The notes below the pieces were generated by a model that searched no databases, was not told where the DNA came from, and saw only the letters and a list, made by a program, of their open reading frames with translations. Below, piece after piece: positions 1 through 7,310 of a DNA stretch of 64,000 bases. The position numbers were made by a program, and so were the translations under genes. The stretch is from Rhodoferax sp. GTDB lineage: Bacteria > Pseudomonadota > Gammaproteobacteria > Burkholderiales > Burkholderiaceae_C. Within the stretch, counting starts at the first letter, position 1. Each line of letters begins with the position of its first letter. The stretch is taken from positions 841,039-905,038 of the forward strand of contig NZ_JABBPD010000004.1 in the NCBI RefSeq assembly GCF_012927445.1, given 5' to 3'.

Positions 1-176
1 TGCATGCTGCGGAACTTGGGCATTTTGAAAATGGTGTTGTTGCGCCCCACCCGGTCAGACCAATACAGGGCTGGCCCTTTTGAAGTCAGGCGCACCGCCA
101 AGGCGACGAGAGCAATCGGCAGCAACAAGACCAGCCCAGCGCAAGCGCCTGCGAGCAGATCAAACAGTCTTTTCAT
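1..176 (-). CDS. Undecaprenyl-phosphate sugar transferase, 5' end (runs off left edge)
   Basis: This is the N-terminal 58 codons of a PglC/WcaJ-type sugar-phosphate transferase, which loads the first sugar of the O-unit onto undecaprenyl phosphate at the inner membrane. The start MKRLFDLLAG is followed by one hydrophobic helix, then the family-typical [15 protein letters not shown] and FKMPKFRSM. The ATG is at 176. This is the only copy in the window that keeps the reading through the FKMPKFRSM motif, so it is probably the functional gene, with its catalytic part beyond the window. Three broken copies of the same gene lie at 762-1117, 2063-2200 and 2968-3288. Confidence 0.85.
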   Translation of the reverse strand, partial: MKRLFDLLAGACAGLVLLLPIALVALAVRLTSKGPALYWSDRVGRNNTIFKMPKFRSM

Positions 177-186
177 TACGATGCAT

Positions 187-222
187 CGTCATTGCGAGGA
201 GCGTAGCGACGCGGCAATCCAT
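187..222. repeat. REP-like element (CATTGCGAGGAGCG family), copy A
   Basis: A 36-base element built around ATTGCGAGGAGCG...GCGGCAAT, whose ends can pair as a hairpin. A near-identical copy lies at 1149-1184. Both sit at the same place, between an epimerase-tail remnant and the head of a sugar transferase copy, so they were duplicated with the flanking DNA. Elements with this core are widespread in proteobacterial genomes (from memory). Confidence 0.7.
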
Positions 223-232
223 ATTCGTCATG

Positions 233-298
233 TCCCACCATTGTCTGCTGCAACCCTTCATCGATTAAGAGCGGCGGGACACAGCCCAACGGCTGCCT
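233..298 (-). pseudogene. Epimerase C-terminal remnant, copy 1
   Basis: On the minus strand this reads RQPLGCVPPLLIDEGLQQTM, which aligns with the C-terminal tail of the intact epimerase at 3272-4264 (RQLLGWVPPVSMAEGLRRAV). It is the most decayed of three such tails. It lies upstream of the transferase gene at 1-176, the same relative order as the intact epimerase and the transferase head at 2968-3288. Confidence 0.6.
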
Positions 299-344
299 AA
301 TGTTTGTGTCTTCCAATGGGAAACTTCTGAACATTTGCGCCATA

Positions 345-395
345 CGCTTCAAAAAGAATAGCTGCTCACGCATACAAGACGATGGCTGCAGCCAT
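345..395. repeat. Dispersed GGGGGCTAG-family repeat, diverged copy R1
   Basis: Contains AAGAATAGCTGCTCACGCAT followed by a degraded GACGATGGCTGCAGCC core. It corresponds to the better preserved copies at 1312-1385 and 2300-2372. Like them it lies between a toxin-antitoxin module and an epimerase-tail remnant. Confidence 0.6.
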
Positions 396-400
396 AAACG

Positions 401-700
401 TTAGAAATCAAGTTGGGTACTGCTGGCGTGCGTGCAAAACGCGTAGTACATCGATAACGTCCCGCTCAACGCGATAGACCACGATGTAGTTGGGATGGGT
501 GCGCAAGTAATGGGCCTATGACTCGCCTCTATTTCGTCTATGAGGGCGTCCATTTCCGCCATGACTTGATCATGAGGAATGCTTGGCCTTGGGTCGTCTA
601 TCGCTTCCTTCACTTTGGCACAAAACCATTGATCGTAGCTGGCTGCCTCTTCTTCGCTCGCAAATTCAAAAATCCGCGGGTCAAGGGTTGCGGTGTTCAT
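401..700 (-). CDS. RelB/ParD-like antitoxin with aberrant C-terminus
   Basis: The N-terminal half ([13 protein letters not shown], then [26 protein letters not shown]) looks like the short antitoxins paired with ParE/RelE toxins. These bind the toxin and autorepress the operon. From about residue 60 the frame reads through what should be the downstream toxin gene, in the wrong frame, and ends in an unrelated tail (see 408-515). The antitoxin core may therefore still fold, but its own stop codon and the toxin start were lost in a deletion. The annotated end is the first stop in the fused frame. Confidence 0.65.
   Translation of the reverse strand: MNTATLDPRIFEFASEEEAASYDQWFCAKVKEAIDDPRPSIPHDQVMAEMDALIDEIEASHRPITCAPIPTTSWSIALSGTLSMYYAFCTHASSTQLDF
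408..515 (-). pseudogene. ParE/RelE-type toxin, C-terminal remnant
   Basis: In the frame shifted from the antitoxin, the minus strand reads [20 protein letters not shown] then LHARQQYPT-stop. This is the typical final beta-strands and C-terminus of a ParE/RelE-family ribonuclease/gyrase toxin. Only about 35 of the usual 90-100 residues remain, and the N-terminal two thirds are absent. The toxin is therefore dead and its C-terminus is fused out of frame to the antitoxin. Confidence 0.75.
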
Positions 701-761
701 GCGTTCTCCAGATCGGGTTGTCGTGTTGGAATATCAACACTAAGCAATTGTGCATCGATTT

Positions 762-1117
762 TCCTGGCACCAACGCATGCACACCTTGCCGGGTACGCAA
801 TTCAATCAAATCGTGCTGATTGAACAGGGCTGGGCGCGGCCCGACAAAACTCATGTCGCCCGCCAGAATGCTCCACAACTGCGGCAGCTCGTCCAGGCTG
901 CTCTTGCGCAAGAAGCTGCCGATGGGCGTCAAGTAAGCATCCGGGTTGCTCAGCAAATGCGTCGCCACCGCAGGGGAGGTGTTGCGCCCACCCGGTCAGA
1001 CCAATATAGCGCCGGGCCTTTTGAAGTCAAGCGCACCGCCAAGGCCACCAGCACAATCGGCAACAACAAGACAAGGCCAGCGCACCCGCCTGCGATCAGA
1101 TCAAATAGTCTTTTCAT
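762..1117 (-). pseudogene. Sugar transferase remnant, copy 2
   Basis: Starts with an ATG at 1117 (MKRLFDLIAGG...), runs through [12 protein letters not shown] and is broken by a one-base deletion in the C-run near 988-990, where GCGCCCACC stands against GCGCCCCACC in the other copies. The rest continues in another frame as [42 protein letters not shown] and ends at GVHALVPG. The internal FKMPKFRSM segment is missing, as in copy 4. It is not functional. Confidence 0.8.
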
Positions 1118-1148
1118 TACGTTACATCGTCATAGCGAGCGAGCGTGT

Positions 1149-1184
1149 CGTCATTGCGAGGAGCGCAGCGACGTGGCAATCCAT
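1149..1184. repeat. REP-like element (CATTGCGAGGAGCG family), copy B
   Basis: Nearly the same 36 bases as 187-222 (GCGCAGCGACGTGG in place of GCGTAGCGACGCGG). It lies between the transferase remnant copy 2 and the epimerase tail copy 2. The ATTGC/GCAAT ends form a short stem. Confidence 0.7.
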
Positions 1185-1185
1185 G

Positions 1186-1311
1186 AACCCCATCCCCCAC
1201 CGCCCGCCGCAGTCCCCCGTCCACCGACATCGGCGGCAGCCAGCCCAACAGGCTGCGCGCTTTGGAAATATCGACCTGCAAATTACCGCATAGGCGCTGC
1301 ATCGCATCGCA
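1186..1311 (-). pseudogene. Epimerase C-terminal remnant, copy 2
   Basis: Minus-strand reading YGDAMQRLCGNLQVDISKAR then SLLGWLPPMSVDGGLRRAVG, close to the end of the intact epimerase (GDAVQRLCGNLQVDISKARQ). It begins abruptly at its 5' end next to the dispersed repeat at 1312-1385. No start or Rossmann domain is present. Confidence 0.8.
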
Positions 1312-1385
1312 ATACTATTCAAAAACAATAGCTGCTCACGCAGTGTTGACGGGGGCTACAGCCCTGAAAGCTATAAATTAATTGG
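1312..1385. repeat. Dispersed GGGGGCTAG-family repeat, copy R2
   Basis: Contains ATTCAAAAACAATAGCTGCT, CACGCAGTGTTGACGGGGGC and TACAGCCCTGAAAGCTATAA. It is almost identical over the whole length to 2300-2372, and together with the epimerase tail on its left it forms a direct repeat of about 140 bp. It separates the HicAB module from the epimerase tail. Confidence 0.8.
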
Positions 1386-1433
1386 AAGCTGACCCCAATT
1401 GCATCCTTACTTTTTCAATTAATCACATCGGAT

Positions 1434-1622
1434 CTAAAACTTATGATCAATACCGGCTTGCTTCATGATGCCGTTGGCTGTGTGCCGCGATTCACAATTT
1501 GTAGAAACAGTCTGATTGCGCACGCCATTGCTCCAAATTTGGTGCGATGTGCCGTTTTGTCTGATGATTTTGTAACCATGCAGGCGCAGTATCTCAGCCA
1601 CCTGTTTGTAAAAACCATTCAT
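1434..1622 (-). CDS. hicA: HicA-family mRNA interferase toxin
   Basis: A 62-residue protein with the small double-stranded-RNA-binding fold of HicA, which cleaves mRNA when not held by HicB. Visible family features are the N-terminal helix (VAEILRLHGYKIIRQNGTSH) with the catalytic histidine in the NGTSH turn, then the strand with SNGVRNQTVS and the C-terminal helix HTANGIMKQAGI. It is full length for the family. The start ATG overlaps the stop of the upstream hicB by four bases (ATGA), so the two are translationally coupled. It is the only one of the three toxins at this end that looks intact. Confidence 0.8.
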   Translation of the reverse strand: MNGFYKQVAEILRLHGYKIIRQNGTSHQIWSNGVRNQTVSTNCESRHTANGIMKQAGIDHKF

Positions 1623-1894
1623 GCTGCATGAGGTAGCTCTGAGCTAAGCCTGAAGTCGGCGCGTGCCAGAGGCTTCGGTTGATGCAGCGCTAGCTCAAGC
1701 AAGCTAGATGCCGCCAATAGGGCTTCATTTTTCAAATCTTCAAGGGTACGCCCCTCGACGATAAGACCATCCAAATCCGGGCTTTGAGCAATATAGACAT
1801 TGGCTTCCGGATCATGCGATATATCAACACGCAAGCGCACAGGCAGACCCATGCGGGCCAACACCTTCCAAAACGGAAAACCAACTCTGTACAT
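1619..1894 (-). CDS. hicB: HicB-like antitoxin (DUF1902 type)
   Basis: A partial RNase-H-like HicB fold: MYRVGFPFWKVLARMGLPVR, RVDISHDPEANVYIAQSPDL, DGLIVEGRTLEDLKNEALLA. This matches the DUF1902 antitoxins found next to hicA. It neutralises HicA and probably represses the operon. I chose the ATG at 1894 because AAGGGA lies about seven bases upstream; an in-frame ATG at 1921 would add nine residues that are not family-like. The antitoxin comes first and the toxin second, the reverse of E. coli hicAB but common with DUF1902 partners. Confidence 0.75.
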   Translation of the reverse strand: MYRVGFPFWKVLARMGLPVRLRVDISHDPEANVYIAQSPDLDGLIVEGRTLEDLKNEALLAASSLLELALHQPKPLARADFRLSSELPHAA

Positions 1895-2062
1895 CTTTAT
1901 TCCCTTTGTAAACCAATCCATTTGATGACAAACTCTATCACGAATACCTTGAATACCTTCGCGGCTGGGGAGCAGCTACAACATACCAACCCCCTGCAGG
2001 AGCGGCGCCCTCGCCGCGGTTGACTTCAAACCCCATCGGCCCGAGGCGGGCCACCTACAAAG

Positions 2063-2299
2063 ACCATTCACCTGCGCCCAGCCGGTCAGGCCGGGTACCA
2101 GTGCATGGACACCTTGCTGGGTGCGCAATTCAATCAAATCGTGTTGATTAAACAGCGCATGGCGCGGCCCCACAAAACTCATGTCACCCACCAGAATGCT
2201 CCCGTCCGCTGGCACCACCGGCACCCAGCCCGGCAACTGCCGCGCGTTCGCGATATCCACCTGCAAATTGCCGCACAAGCGCTGCATCGCATCGCCATA
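2063..2299 (-). pseudogene. Chimeric remnant: epimerase tail joined to transferase core (copy 3)
   Basis: One open frame reads YGDAMQRLCGNLQVDIANAR and QLPGWVPVVPADG (epimerase tail) and passes directly into [20 protein letters not shown] and [17 protein letters not shown] (middle of the sugar transferase). A deletion therefore removed the rest of the epimerase tail and the N-terminal half of the transferase while keeping frame. After WAQVNG the frame continues to 1976 in non-homologous sequence. The frame is open but has neither a membrane helix nor a full catalytic domain, so it is treated as debris. Bases 1922-2062 hold no other gene that I can see. Confidence 0.8.
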
Positions 2300-2372
2300 C
2301 TATTCAAAAACAATAGCTGCTCACGCAGTGTTGACGGGGGCTACAGCCCTAAAAGCTATAAATTAATTGGAA
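2300..2372. repeat. Dispersed GGGGGCTAG-family repeat, copy R3
   Basis: Nearly identical to 1312-1385 (AACAATAGCTGCTCACGCAG, GTTGACGGGGGCTACAGCCC). It lies between the third antitoxin gene and the chimeric remnant, repeating the order toxin-antitoxin / repeat / epimerase tail seen twice to the left. Confidence 0.8.
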
Positions 2373-2399
2373 TCTAACCCCAATTACCGACTCCGAAAG

Positions 2400-2720
2400 T
2401 CAGGCCATGACCACGGTTGTGCGAATTTCCACCTGGAGTGAGCGCTTGATGGCGGCAAAAATTGCCGAGATATTGCTCATCGTGGGATTGCCTGACTTCG
2501 ACAGCATCCGGTGCAGGCTCTTGGCTGGTTTGTGAATGTCTTGCGCCAAAGACTCGAAGCCTACAGTGGCATTCACCAAATCGCGCAGGATCAATTTGGC
2601 GGTATCGGGTTCGCCATCAAAAAATAGTGTTACAGCTTCATCCAGCATTGCCTGCGCAAAAGCCGGATCGTTTTGCACACGAGCAACAACGGTATCCTTG
2701 AAATCCCGGGTCAGTGCCAT
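2400..2720 (-). CDS. HigA-like antitoxin (XRE-type addiction module antidote)
   Basis: A 106-residue protein of the family that accompanies Gp49-like HigB toxins. It has an N-terminal MALTRDFKDTVVARVQNDPA and AMLDEAVTLFFDGE segment, then a helix-turn-helix of the XRE type around VGFESLAQDIHKPAKSLHRM and LSKSGNPTMSNISAIFAAIK. It would bind operator DNA and the toxin. It lies 12 bases downstream of the truncated toxin gene. As the toxin is damaged, this is probably an orphan antitoxin. Confidence 0.75.
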   Translation of the reverse strand: MALTRDFKDTVVARVQNDPAFAQAMLDEAVTLFFDGEPDTAKLILRDLVNATVGFESLAQDIHKPAKSLHRMLSKSGNPTMSNISAIFAAIKRSLQVEIRTTVVMA

Positions 2721-2732
2721 ATCACATTCCTT

Positions 2733-2942
2733 TCAGTATTTGAGCCTTGCGCCGCTTGTAGTCCAATCGATTTTGTATTCACCAATGCCACGGAACCACT
2801 CCACGTTGGAAAGATTACCCTGCTCCATTCGCGCCGCGGCCACGCTGACCTTGGCAGCGACCATCGCATCCAGTGTGCCAAACCAGTCGGCGTAGGGGCT
2901 TTTGCCGTCCGACAGCAGCAGTTCTTTGACGTGGTAAGTCAT
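2733..2942 (-). pseudogene. HigB-like (Gp49-type RelE) toxin with internal deletion
   Basis: The start is family-like ([20 protein letters not shown], then [23 protein letters not shown]). Directly after IDW the frame runs into TTSGARLKY-stop. In the neighbouring frame, from the same point, the DNA reads [13 protein letters not shown]-stop (stop at 2722-2724), which is the normal C-terminus of this family. A deletion of roughly 25-35 codons, not a multiple of three, has removed the core strands with the catalytic residues. The protein should be inactive. Confidence 0.8.
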
Positions 2943-2967
2943 AAGGCAAATAGTAACATATATGTTT

Positions 2968-3288
2968 CTACAAAATCAAGTCGTGCTGATTAGACAGCGC
3001 CGGGCGCGGTCCGACAAAACTCATGTCACCCACCAGAATGCTCCACAGCTGAGGCAACTCGTCCAGGCTGCTTTTGCGCAAGAAGCTGCCGATGGGCGTC
3101 AAATACGCATCCGGGTCGCTCAGCAAATGAGTCGCCACCGCAGGGGAGGTGTTGCGCCCCACCCGGTCGGACCAATACAAGGCTGGCCCTTTTGAAGTCA
3201 GGCGCACCGCCAAGGCGACCAACACAATCGGCAACATCAAGACAAGCCCAGCGCAAGCGCCTGCGACCAGATCAAATAGTCTTTTCAT
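2968..3288 (-). pseudogene. Sugar transferase, 3'-truncated copy 4
   Basis: Starts at the ATG at 3288 (MKRLFDLVAGACAGLVLMLP), has one N-terminal membrane helix, [15 protein letters not shown], then jumps to [30 protein letters not shown] and [20 protein letters not shown], where it stops. The FKMPKFRSM segment and the C-terminal catalytic part are missing, and it is about 107 residues against roughly 190-200 for the family. Its start lies 17 bases inside the end of the intact epimerase, so this is the ancestral junction, with the gene interrupted by the HigBA module. Confidence 0.8.
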
Positions 3289-4264
3289 GCAACGCACCCC
3301 CCACCGCCCGCCGCAGCCCCTCGGCCATAGACACCGGTGGCACCCAGCCCAGCAACTGCCGAGCTTTGGAAATATCCACCTGCAAATTGCCACACAGGCG
3401 CTGCACCGCGTCGCCCTTGCCTAGCAGGGTCGCCCCCGCCTGCAAGGCCCACACCGGCACTGGCAGCAAACGTGCGGGCACTCCGGCAGCGCGCGCCATG
3501 CCACGCACCAGCTCGGTGGTGGAAAGGTCTTGCCCATCACTCACCAAAAAAGTCTGGTTGGCCGCTTGGGGGTGAGAGATACAGGTGACGATGAAATCCA
3601 CCAGATTGCTAAGGGCCACCAGGCTGCGCTGGTTATGCACCGCGCCTAAAGGCAAGGGCCAGCCGCGCTGCACGGCGCGCATGAGGGCTGCAAAGTTGGC
3701 CTTGACACCGGGTCCATAAACAAGCGGCGGGCGGATGATGACCATCTCCATGCTGGTGTCTGCAGCCAGCTGGCGCAAGCCCTGCTCAGCCTCGTGCTTG
3801 CTCAGGCCGTAGGCATCTTGTGGGTCGGGCCCGTCCGCTTCAGTAAACGCTCGCCCGGGCAGCGTACTCTCGCCATTGACCTTAACCGAGCTGATAAACA
3901 CAAACCGCTTGACCCCTGCCGCTGCAGCTTGGCGGGCCAGGTTCAAAGTGCCTTGCACGTTGACGGCGCGAAAAGCCGTTAGCGGGTCGGCCTCGGTGTC
4001 GTGCATGACGTGGACGCGGGCGGCGAGGTGGACGATCACTTCGACTCCCGCCAATGCATGACTCCAATTGACATCAGCGGTTAACTCACCCACATTTACA
4101 GTGCTCACGCCATCTGGTGTCGATGCTTCGTCGCGACGAACACAGGCGCGCGTTTCAATTCCTTCACGGACCAGTCTTGCCACCAGAGACGAGCCAACAA
4201 ACCCAGTTGCACCCGTGACAAGAATCAGGCCATCCTGATTGACCGCAGTCTTGGGAGACATCAC
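3272..4264 (-). CDS. NAD-dependent epimerase/dehydratase (UDP-sugar 4-epimerase-like)
   Basis: An extended SDR of 330 residues that acts on a nucleotide sugar in the cytoplasm. The Rossmann motif GATGFVGSS is near residues 18-26 and the catalytic YGLSK pair is in the middle. Such genes commonly sit directly before the initiating transferase in O-antigen loci (WbpV/Gne-like) and supply its UDP-HexNAc substrate; the exact sugar cannot be read from sequence. The start overlaps the stop of the upstream UDP-GlcNAc 2-epimerase-type gene by four bases. Its last 60 codons or so are the donor of the three decayed tails found at 233-298, 1186-1311 and 2210-2299. Confidence 0.85.
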   Translation of the reverse strand: MMSPKTAVNQDGLILVTGATGFVGSSLVARLVREGIETRACVRRDEASTPDGVSTVNVGELTADVNWSHALAGVEVIVHLAARVHVMHDTEADPLTAFRAVNVQGTLNLARQAAAAGVKRFVFISSVKVNGESTLPGRAFTEADGPDPQDAYGLSKHEAEQGLRQLAADTSMEMVIIRPPLVYGPGVKANFAALMRAVQRGWPLPLGAVHNQRSLVALSNLVDFIVTCISHPQAANQTFLVSDGQDLSTTELVRGMARAAGVPARLLPVPVWALQAGATLLGKGDAVQRLCGNLQVDISKARQLLGWVPPVSMAEGLRRAVGGALHEKTI

Positions 4265-5391
4265 GACTTGCGCCAGACCTTCCTGTTCACAAAGTCCGTG
4301 TAGCTCAGAATAATGCGCAGCACCTTGTCTGAAACATTCGTGGCTTCGTAGTCCTTTACCAGCGCAAGCGTACGGTTAGCACCGCGTGACTGGGTTTCAA
4401 GCACCTCCAGTGCCTGTAGCACGCGATCCACATCAAGGCCCACAAACATCACTGCGGCCTCTTCAAAGCCTTCTGGCCGTTCATGAACCTCGCGCAAATT
4501 CAGCGCGGGGAAGTTCAGAATCGATGACTCTTCGGTAATAGTGCCGCTGTCTGACAGCACAGCCCGCGCCGAAGTTTGCAAACGAACGTAGTCCAAGAAC
4601 CCAAAAGGTTTGTGGAACTGCACTAGCGGATGCGCGACCAACGCCATGGCATCCATGCGCTTGCGAGTTCGGGGATGGGTAGAAACGATGACCGGCAGTC
4701 CAAAGCGCTCAGCCACAGCATTCATAACACTGAACAAGCGTTGCAAATTTTCAGGCGAATCGACATTTTCTTCGCGGTGCGAACTCACCACAAAATAAGC
4801 TTGCTCACCCAAACCCAGTCGATTTAGCACCGTAGAGGCATCCACCCCCTCACGGTAATACTCAATCACCTCGCGCATCGGACTGCCGGTTTTGATGACT
4901 TGGTCCGGCGGCAATCCTTCACGTAGCAAATACTCGCGGGCAATCTCGCTATACGTCAGATTAATGTCTGAGGTGTGGTCAACAATGCGCCGGTTGATTT
5001 CTTCGGGCACCCGGAAATCAAAACAACGGTTACCCGCCTCCATATGAAAAATTGGAATTTTTCGACGTTTGGCCGCAATGGCAGCCAGGCTGCTGTTAGT
5101 GTCCCCCAGCAACAGCAAGGCTTCGGGTTGGTATTGTTCCATTGCCTTGTCTGCGGACATGATGACCTGCCCGATAGTCTCGGCTGCCGTTGCACCCGCA
5201 GCCTCCAGAAAAACATCTGGCTTACGAATACCGAGGTCACTGAAAAAAACCTCATTGAGCTCGTAGTCGTAGTTTTGTCCGGTATGCACCAGCACATGCT
5301 CGCAATGCTGGTCCAGTTTGGGAATCACTCGCGACAGACGAATGATCTCGGGCCGGGTGCCCACAATGGTCATAACCTTGAGCTTACGCAT
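4261..5391 (-). CDS. UDP-N-acetylglucosamine 2-epimerase-family enzyme (WbvD/FnlC-like)
   Basis: A 376-residue WecB-fold enzyme. The N-terminus VMTIVGTRPEIIRLSRVIPK, the HTGQNYDYELNEVFF segment and the later SDSGTITEESS motif mark the non-hydrolysing UDP-HexNAc 2-epimerases, and the NYDYELNEVFF form is typical of the CapG/FnlC/WbvD subgroup that makes the L-amino sugar in the last step. It is the third enzyme in a row with 5384-6394 (4,6-dehydratase/epimerase) and 6420-7310 (RmlD-type reductase), overlapping the former by eight bases. The set most resembles the UDP-L-QuiNAc pathway (WbvB-WbvR-WbvD); UDP-L-FucNAc is the alternative. Confidence 0.85.
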   Translation of the reverse strand: MRKLKVMTIVGTRPEIIRLSRVIPKLDQHCEHVLVHTGQNYDYELNEVFFSDLGIRKPDVFLEAAGATAAETIGQVIMSADKAMEQYQPEALLLLGDTNSSLAAIAAKRRKIPIFHMEAGNRCFDFRVPEEINRRIVDHTSDINLTYSEIAREYLLREGLPPDQVIKTGSPMREVIEYYREGVDASTVLNRLGLGEQAYFVVSSHREENVDSPENLQRLFSVMNAVAERFGLPVIVSTHPRTRKRMDAMALVAHPLVQFHKPFGFLDYVRLQTSARAVLSDSGTITEESSILNFPALNLREVHERPEGFEEAAVMFVGLDVDRVLQALEVLETQSRGANRTLALVKDYEATNVSDKVLRIILSYTDFVNRKVWRKS

Positions 5392-6394
5392 GCACGGCCT
5401 CCCGAATCATGTCGAGTTTCATCAGGGTATCTTTAACCTGCGAGATATTTAACCGATGGGTGTTGTGTGACGTGTAGTCTTCAATTTCAGATATTTTCGT
5501 CTCCCCTTCAACAAAATACTTGTCGTAATTCAAGTCACGCGAGTCTGCAGGTATGCGGTAATAGCCCCCCAAATCCTCGGCACGCGCCATTTCCTCGCGG
5601 GAGACCAAGGATTCGTAAAGCTTCTCACCATGACGCGTGCCAATGATCTTGATGTCGCTGGCGGCGCGCAAGAGCTCTTTCATGGCTTGCGCCAAATCAC
5701 CCACCGTTGACGCCGGGGCCTTTTGCACAAAAATATCGCCGGGGCGGGCGTGCTCAAACGCGTACAAAACCAAATCTACTGACTCAGCCAGAGACATGAG
5801 AAAACGTGTCATGTTCGGATCAGTGATCGTCAATGGTTTACCCGCCTGCAACTGACCAAGAAACAGCGGAATTACCGAACCACGCGAGGCCATGACGTTG
5901 CCATAGCGAGTAGCGGACAACACCGTTTTACCCGGATCACAGAGGCGCGACTTGGCCACCATCACCTTCTCCATCATGGCCTTGGAGATGCCCATGGCGT
6001 TGATGGGATACACGGCCTTGTCTGTGCTTAGCACCACGCATCGCTTTACTTCATTGGCTATCGCCGCACGCATCACATTTTCGGCACCTTGCACATTGGT
6101 GCGCAGGGCCTCCATTGGGTAAAACTCGCATGACGGCACCTGCTTCAAAGCTGCAGCGTGAAACACATAGTCCACACCGCGTAGCGCGTCATGCACACTG
6201 TCGTACTGCCGAACATCACCAATATAGAACTTGACCTTGTCGCTATTGAGTGCAATGCGCATGTCTTCCTGCTTCTTTTCGTCGCGACTAAAAATACGAA
6301 TTTCGGCCAAATCTGAATGCAAAAATCGGCTCAGCACCGCGTTACCAAAGGAGCCAGTGCCCCCCGTAATAAGTAATACCTTGTCCTTGAACAT
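5384..6394 (-). CDS. UDP-GlcNAc 4,6-dehydratase/5-epimerase (WbvB/FnlA/CapE-like)
   Basis: An SDR of 336 residues of the FlaA1/CapE type that turns UDP-GlcNAc into a 4-keto-6-deoxy intermediate with inverted C5. Visible are the GGTGSFGNAVL nucleotide loop at the N-terminus, FHAAALKQVPSCEFYPMEAL, and STDKAVYPINAMGISKAMME. In the last segment MxxxK stands where other SDRs have YxxxK, as known for this subgroup. The start MFKDKVLLITGG at 6394 is preferred because AAGGGA lies about five bases upstream; an in-frame ATG at 6409 adds five residues. It is the first committed step of the L-amino sugar branch. Confidence 0.88.
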   Translation of the reverse strand: MFKDKVLLITGGTGSFGNAVLSRFLHSDLAEIRIFSRDEKKQEDMRIALNSDKVKFYIGDVRQYDSVHDALRGVDYVFHAAALKQVPSCEFYPMEALRTNVQGAENVMRAAIANEVKRCVVLSTDKAVYPINAMGISKAMMEKVMVAKSRLCDPGKTVLSATRYGNVMASRGSVIPLFLGQLQAGKPLTITDPNMTRFLMSLAESVDLVLYAFEHARPGDIFVQKAPASTVGDLAQAMKELLRAASDIKIIGTRHGEKLYESLVSREEMARAEDLGGYYRIPADSRDLNYDKYFVEGETKISEIEDYTSHNTHRLNISQVKDTLMKLDMIREAVHA

Positions 6395-6419
6395 ATTTTC
6401 CCTTTGCAATTAATTTTGA

Positions 6420-7310
6420 TTAAGAAAACTCGCGCATCCGGTGCACCAACTCTGGCCATGCTTGCGGCTGGTAACCAGTGGCTTGCCGGAATCGGGATGA
6501 ATCGAGTGAACGGTTAATCGCAAGGCTTTCATCCGGCGCAATGTCAATCGTTTTACCGTATGCCTTGGCAATTAAGTTGAGTAAATCAAACTTGTTGATT
6601 GGCTCCGCAGACACGTGATAAACACCATGCAACTCAGGATGTGGCACCACAAAATCCCGAATCACCCGCGCCAACTCCACGGTGGGTAAACCGGAAAAAA
6701 TAGCACGCGTAAACCCTTTAACACTACCCTGCTGCGCCAAAAACCACCCCACCAAACTGTGCGCACCACTCAACTCATGACCGATGATGGATGTGCGCAA
6801 CGTAATGGCGTGCGGATAATCCACTTCGCCAAGAAATTTGCTACGCCCGTACAAGTCTTTTGCATCAGACACATCGGCTTCGGCATACATACCCTTGGCA
6901 CCAGAAAAAATACAGTCCGTGCTCATGTGTATCAGCCGGGCGCCCGTCAAACCACAAAGCCGGGCGAGCCGGTGCGGCAGCAATGCATTAATGGGAATGG
7001 CCGCCAAGGGGTCATCAGCCTCCGCGAGCTGCTTAACCAAACCAATGCAGTTGATTACCACATCAGGCCGCGCCTTGGTAAACAAGCTGATCAAGCTGTC
7101 CATGTTTTCCACATCCACACCGCAGATCACGCGATCAGACAGATCCGCAGGCAATAAGCGAAGTGCGCCTGCTGACCGGGCCGACCCAACGGCCTCATAT
7201 CCAGCACTCTGCGCAAAAAAACGCAATACCGCATTGCCCAGCATGCCTGTAGCGCCAAGCACCAATACTTTGGTTTTCTTATCAATCATCGTTTGCAGTA
7301 TTTCAGTCAT
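6420..7310 (-). CDS. RmlD-type NDP-4-keto-sugar reductase (WbvR-like)
   Basis: A 296-residue SDR resembling dTDP-4-dehydrorhamnose reductase, with VLVLGATGMLGNAVL, STDCIFSGAKGMYAE, and the YGRSK catalytic pair. No rmlA/B/C genes are nearby, so a role in dTDP-rhamnose synthesis is unlikely. Between a FnlA-type and a FnlC-type enzyme it should reduce the C4 keto group of the UDP-L-sugar intermediate. It lacks the C-terminal cupin domain of CapF/FnlB (about 370 residues), which points to the L-QuiNAc rather than the L-FucNAc route. The start overlaps the WbuB-like gene by four bases. Confidence 0.8.
   Translation of the reverse strand: MTEILQTMIDKKTKVLVLGATGMLGNAVLRFFAQSAGYEAVGSARSAGALRLLPADLSDRVICGVDVENMDSLISLFTKARPDVVINCIGLVKQLAEADDPLAAIPINALLPHRLARLCGLTGARLIHMSTDCIFSGAKGMYAEADVSDAKDLYGRSKFLGEVDYPHAITLRTSIIGHELSGAHSLVGWFLAQQGSVKGFTRAIFSGLPTVELARVIRDFVVPHPELHGVYHVSAEPINKFDLLNLIAKAYGKTIDIAPDESLAINRSLDSSRFRQATGYQPQAWPELVHRMREFS

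Noticed and set aside
1976-2287. Open frame of 103 codons considered as a new gene
   Set aside because: Its first half is an epimerase tail and its second half the middle of the sugar transferase. It is a deletion fusion within the duplicated array.
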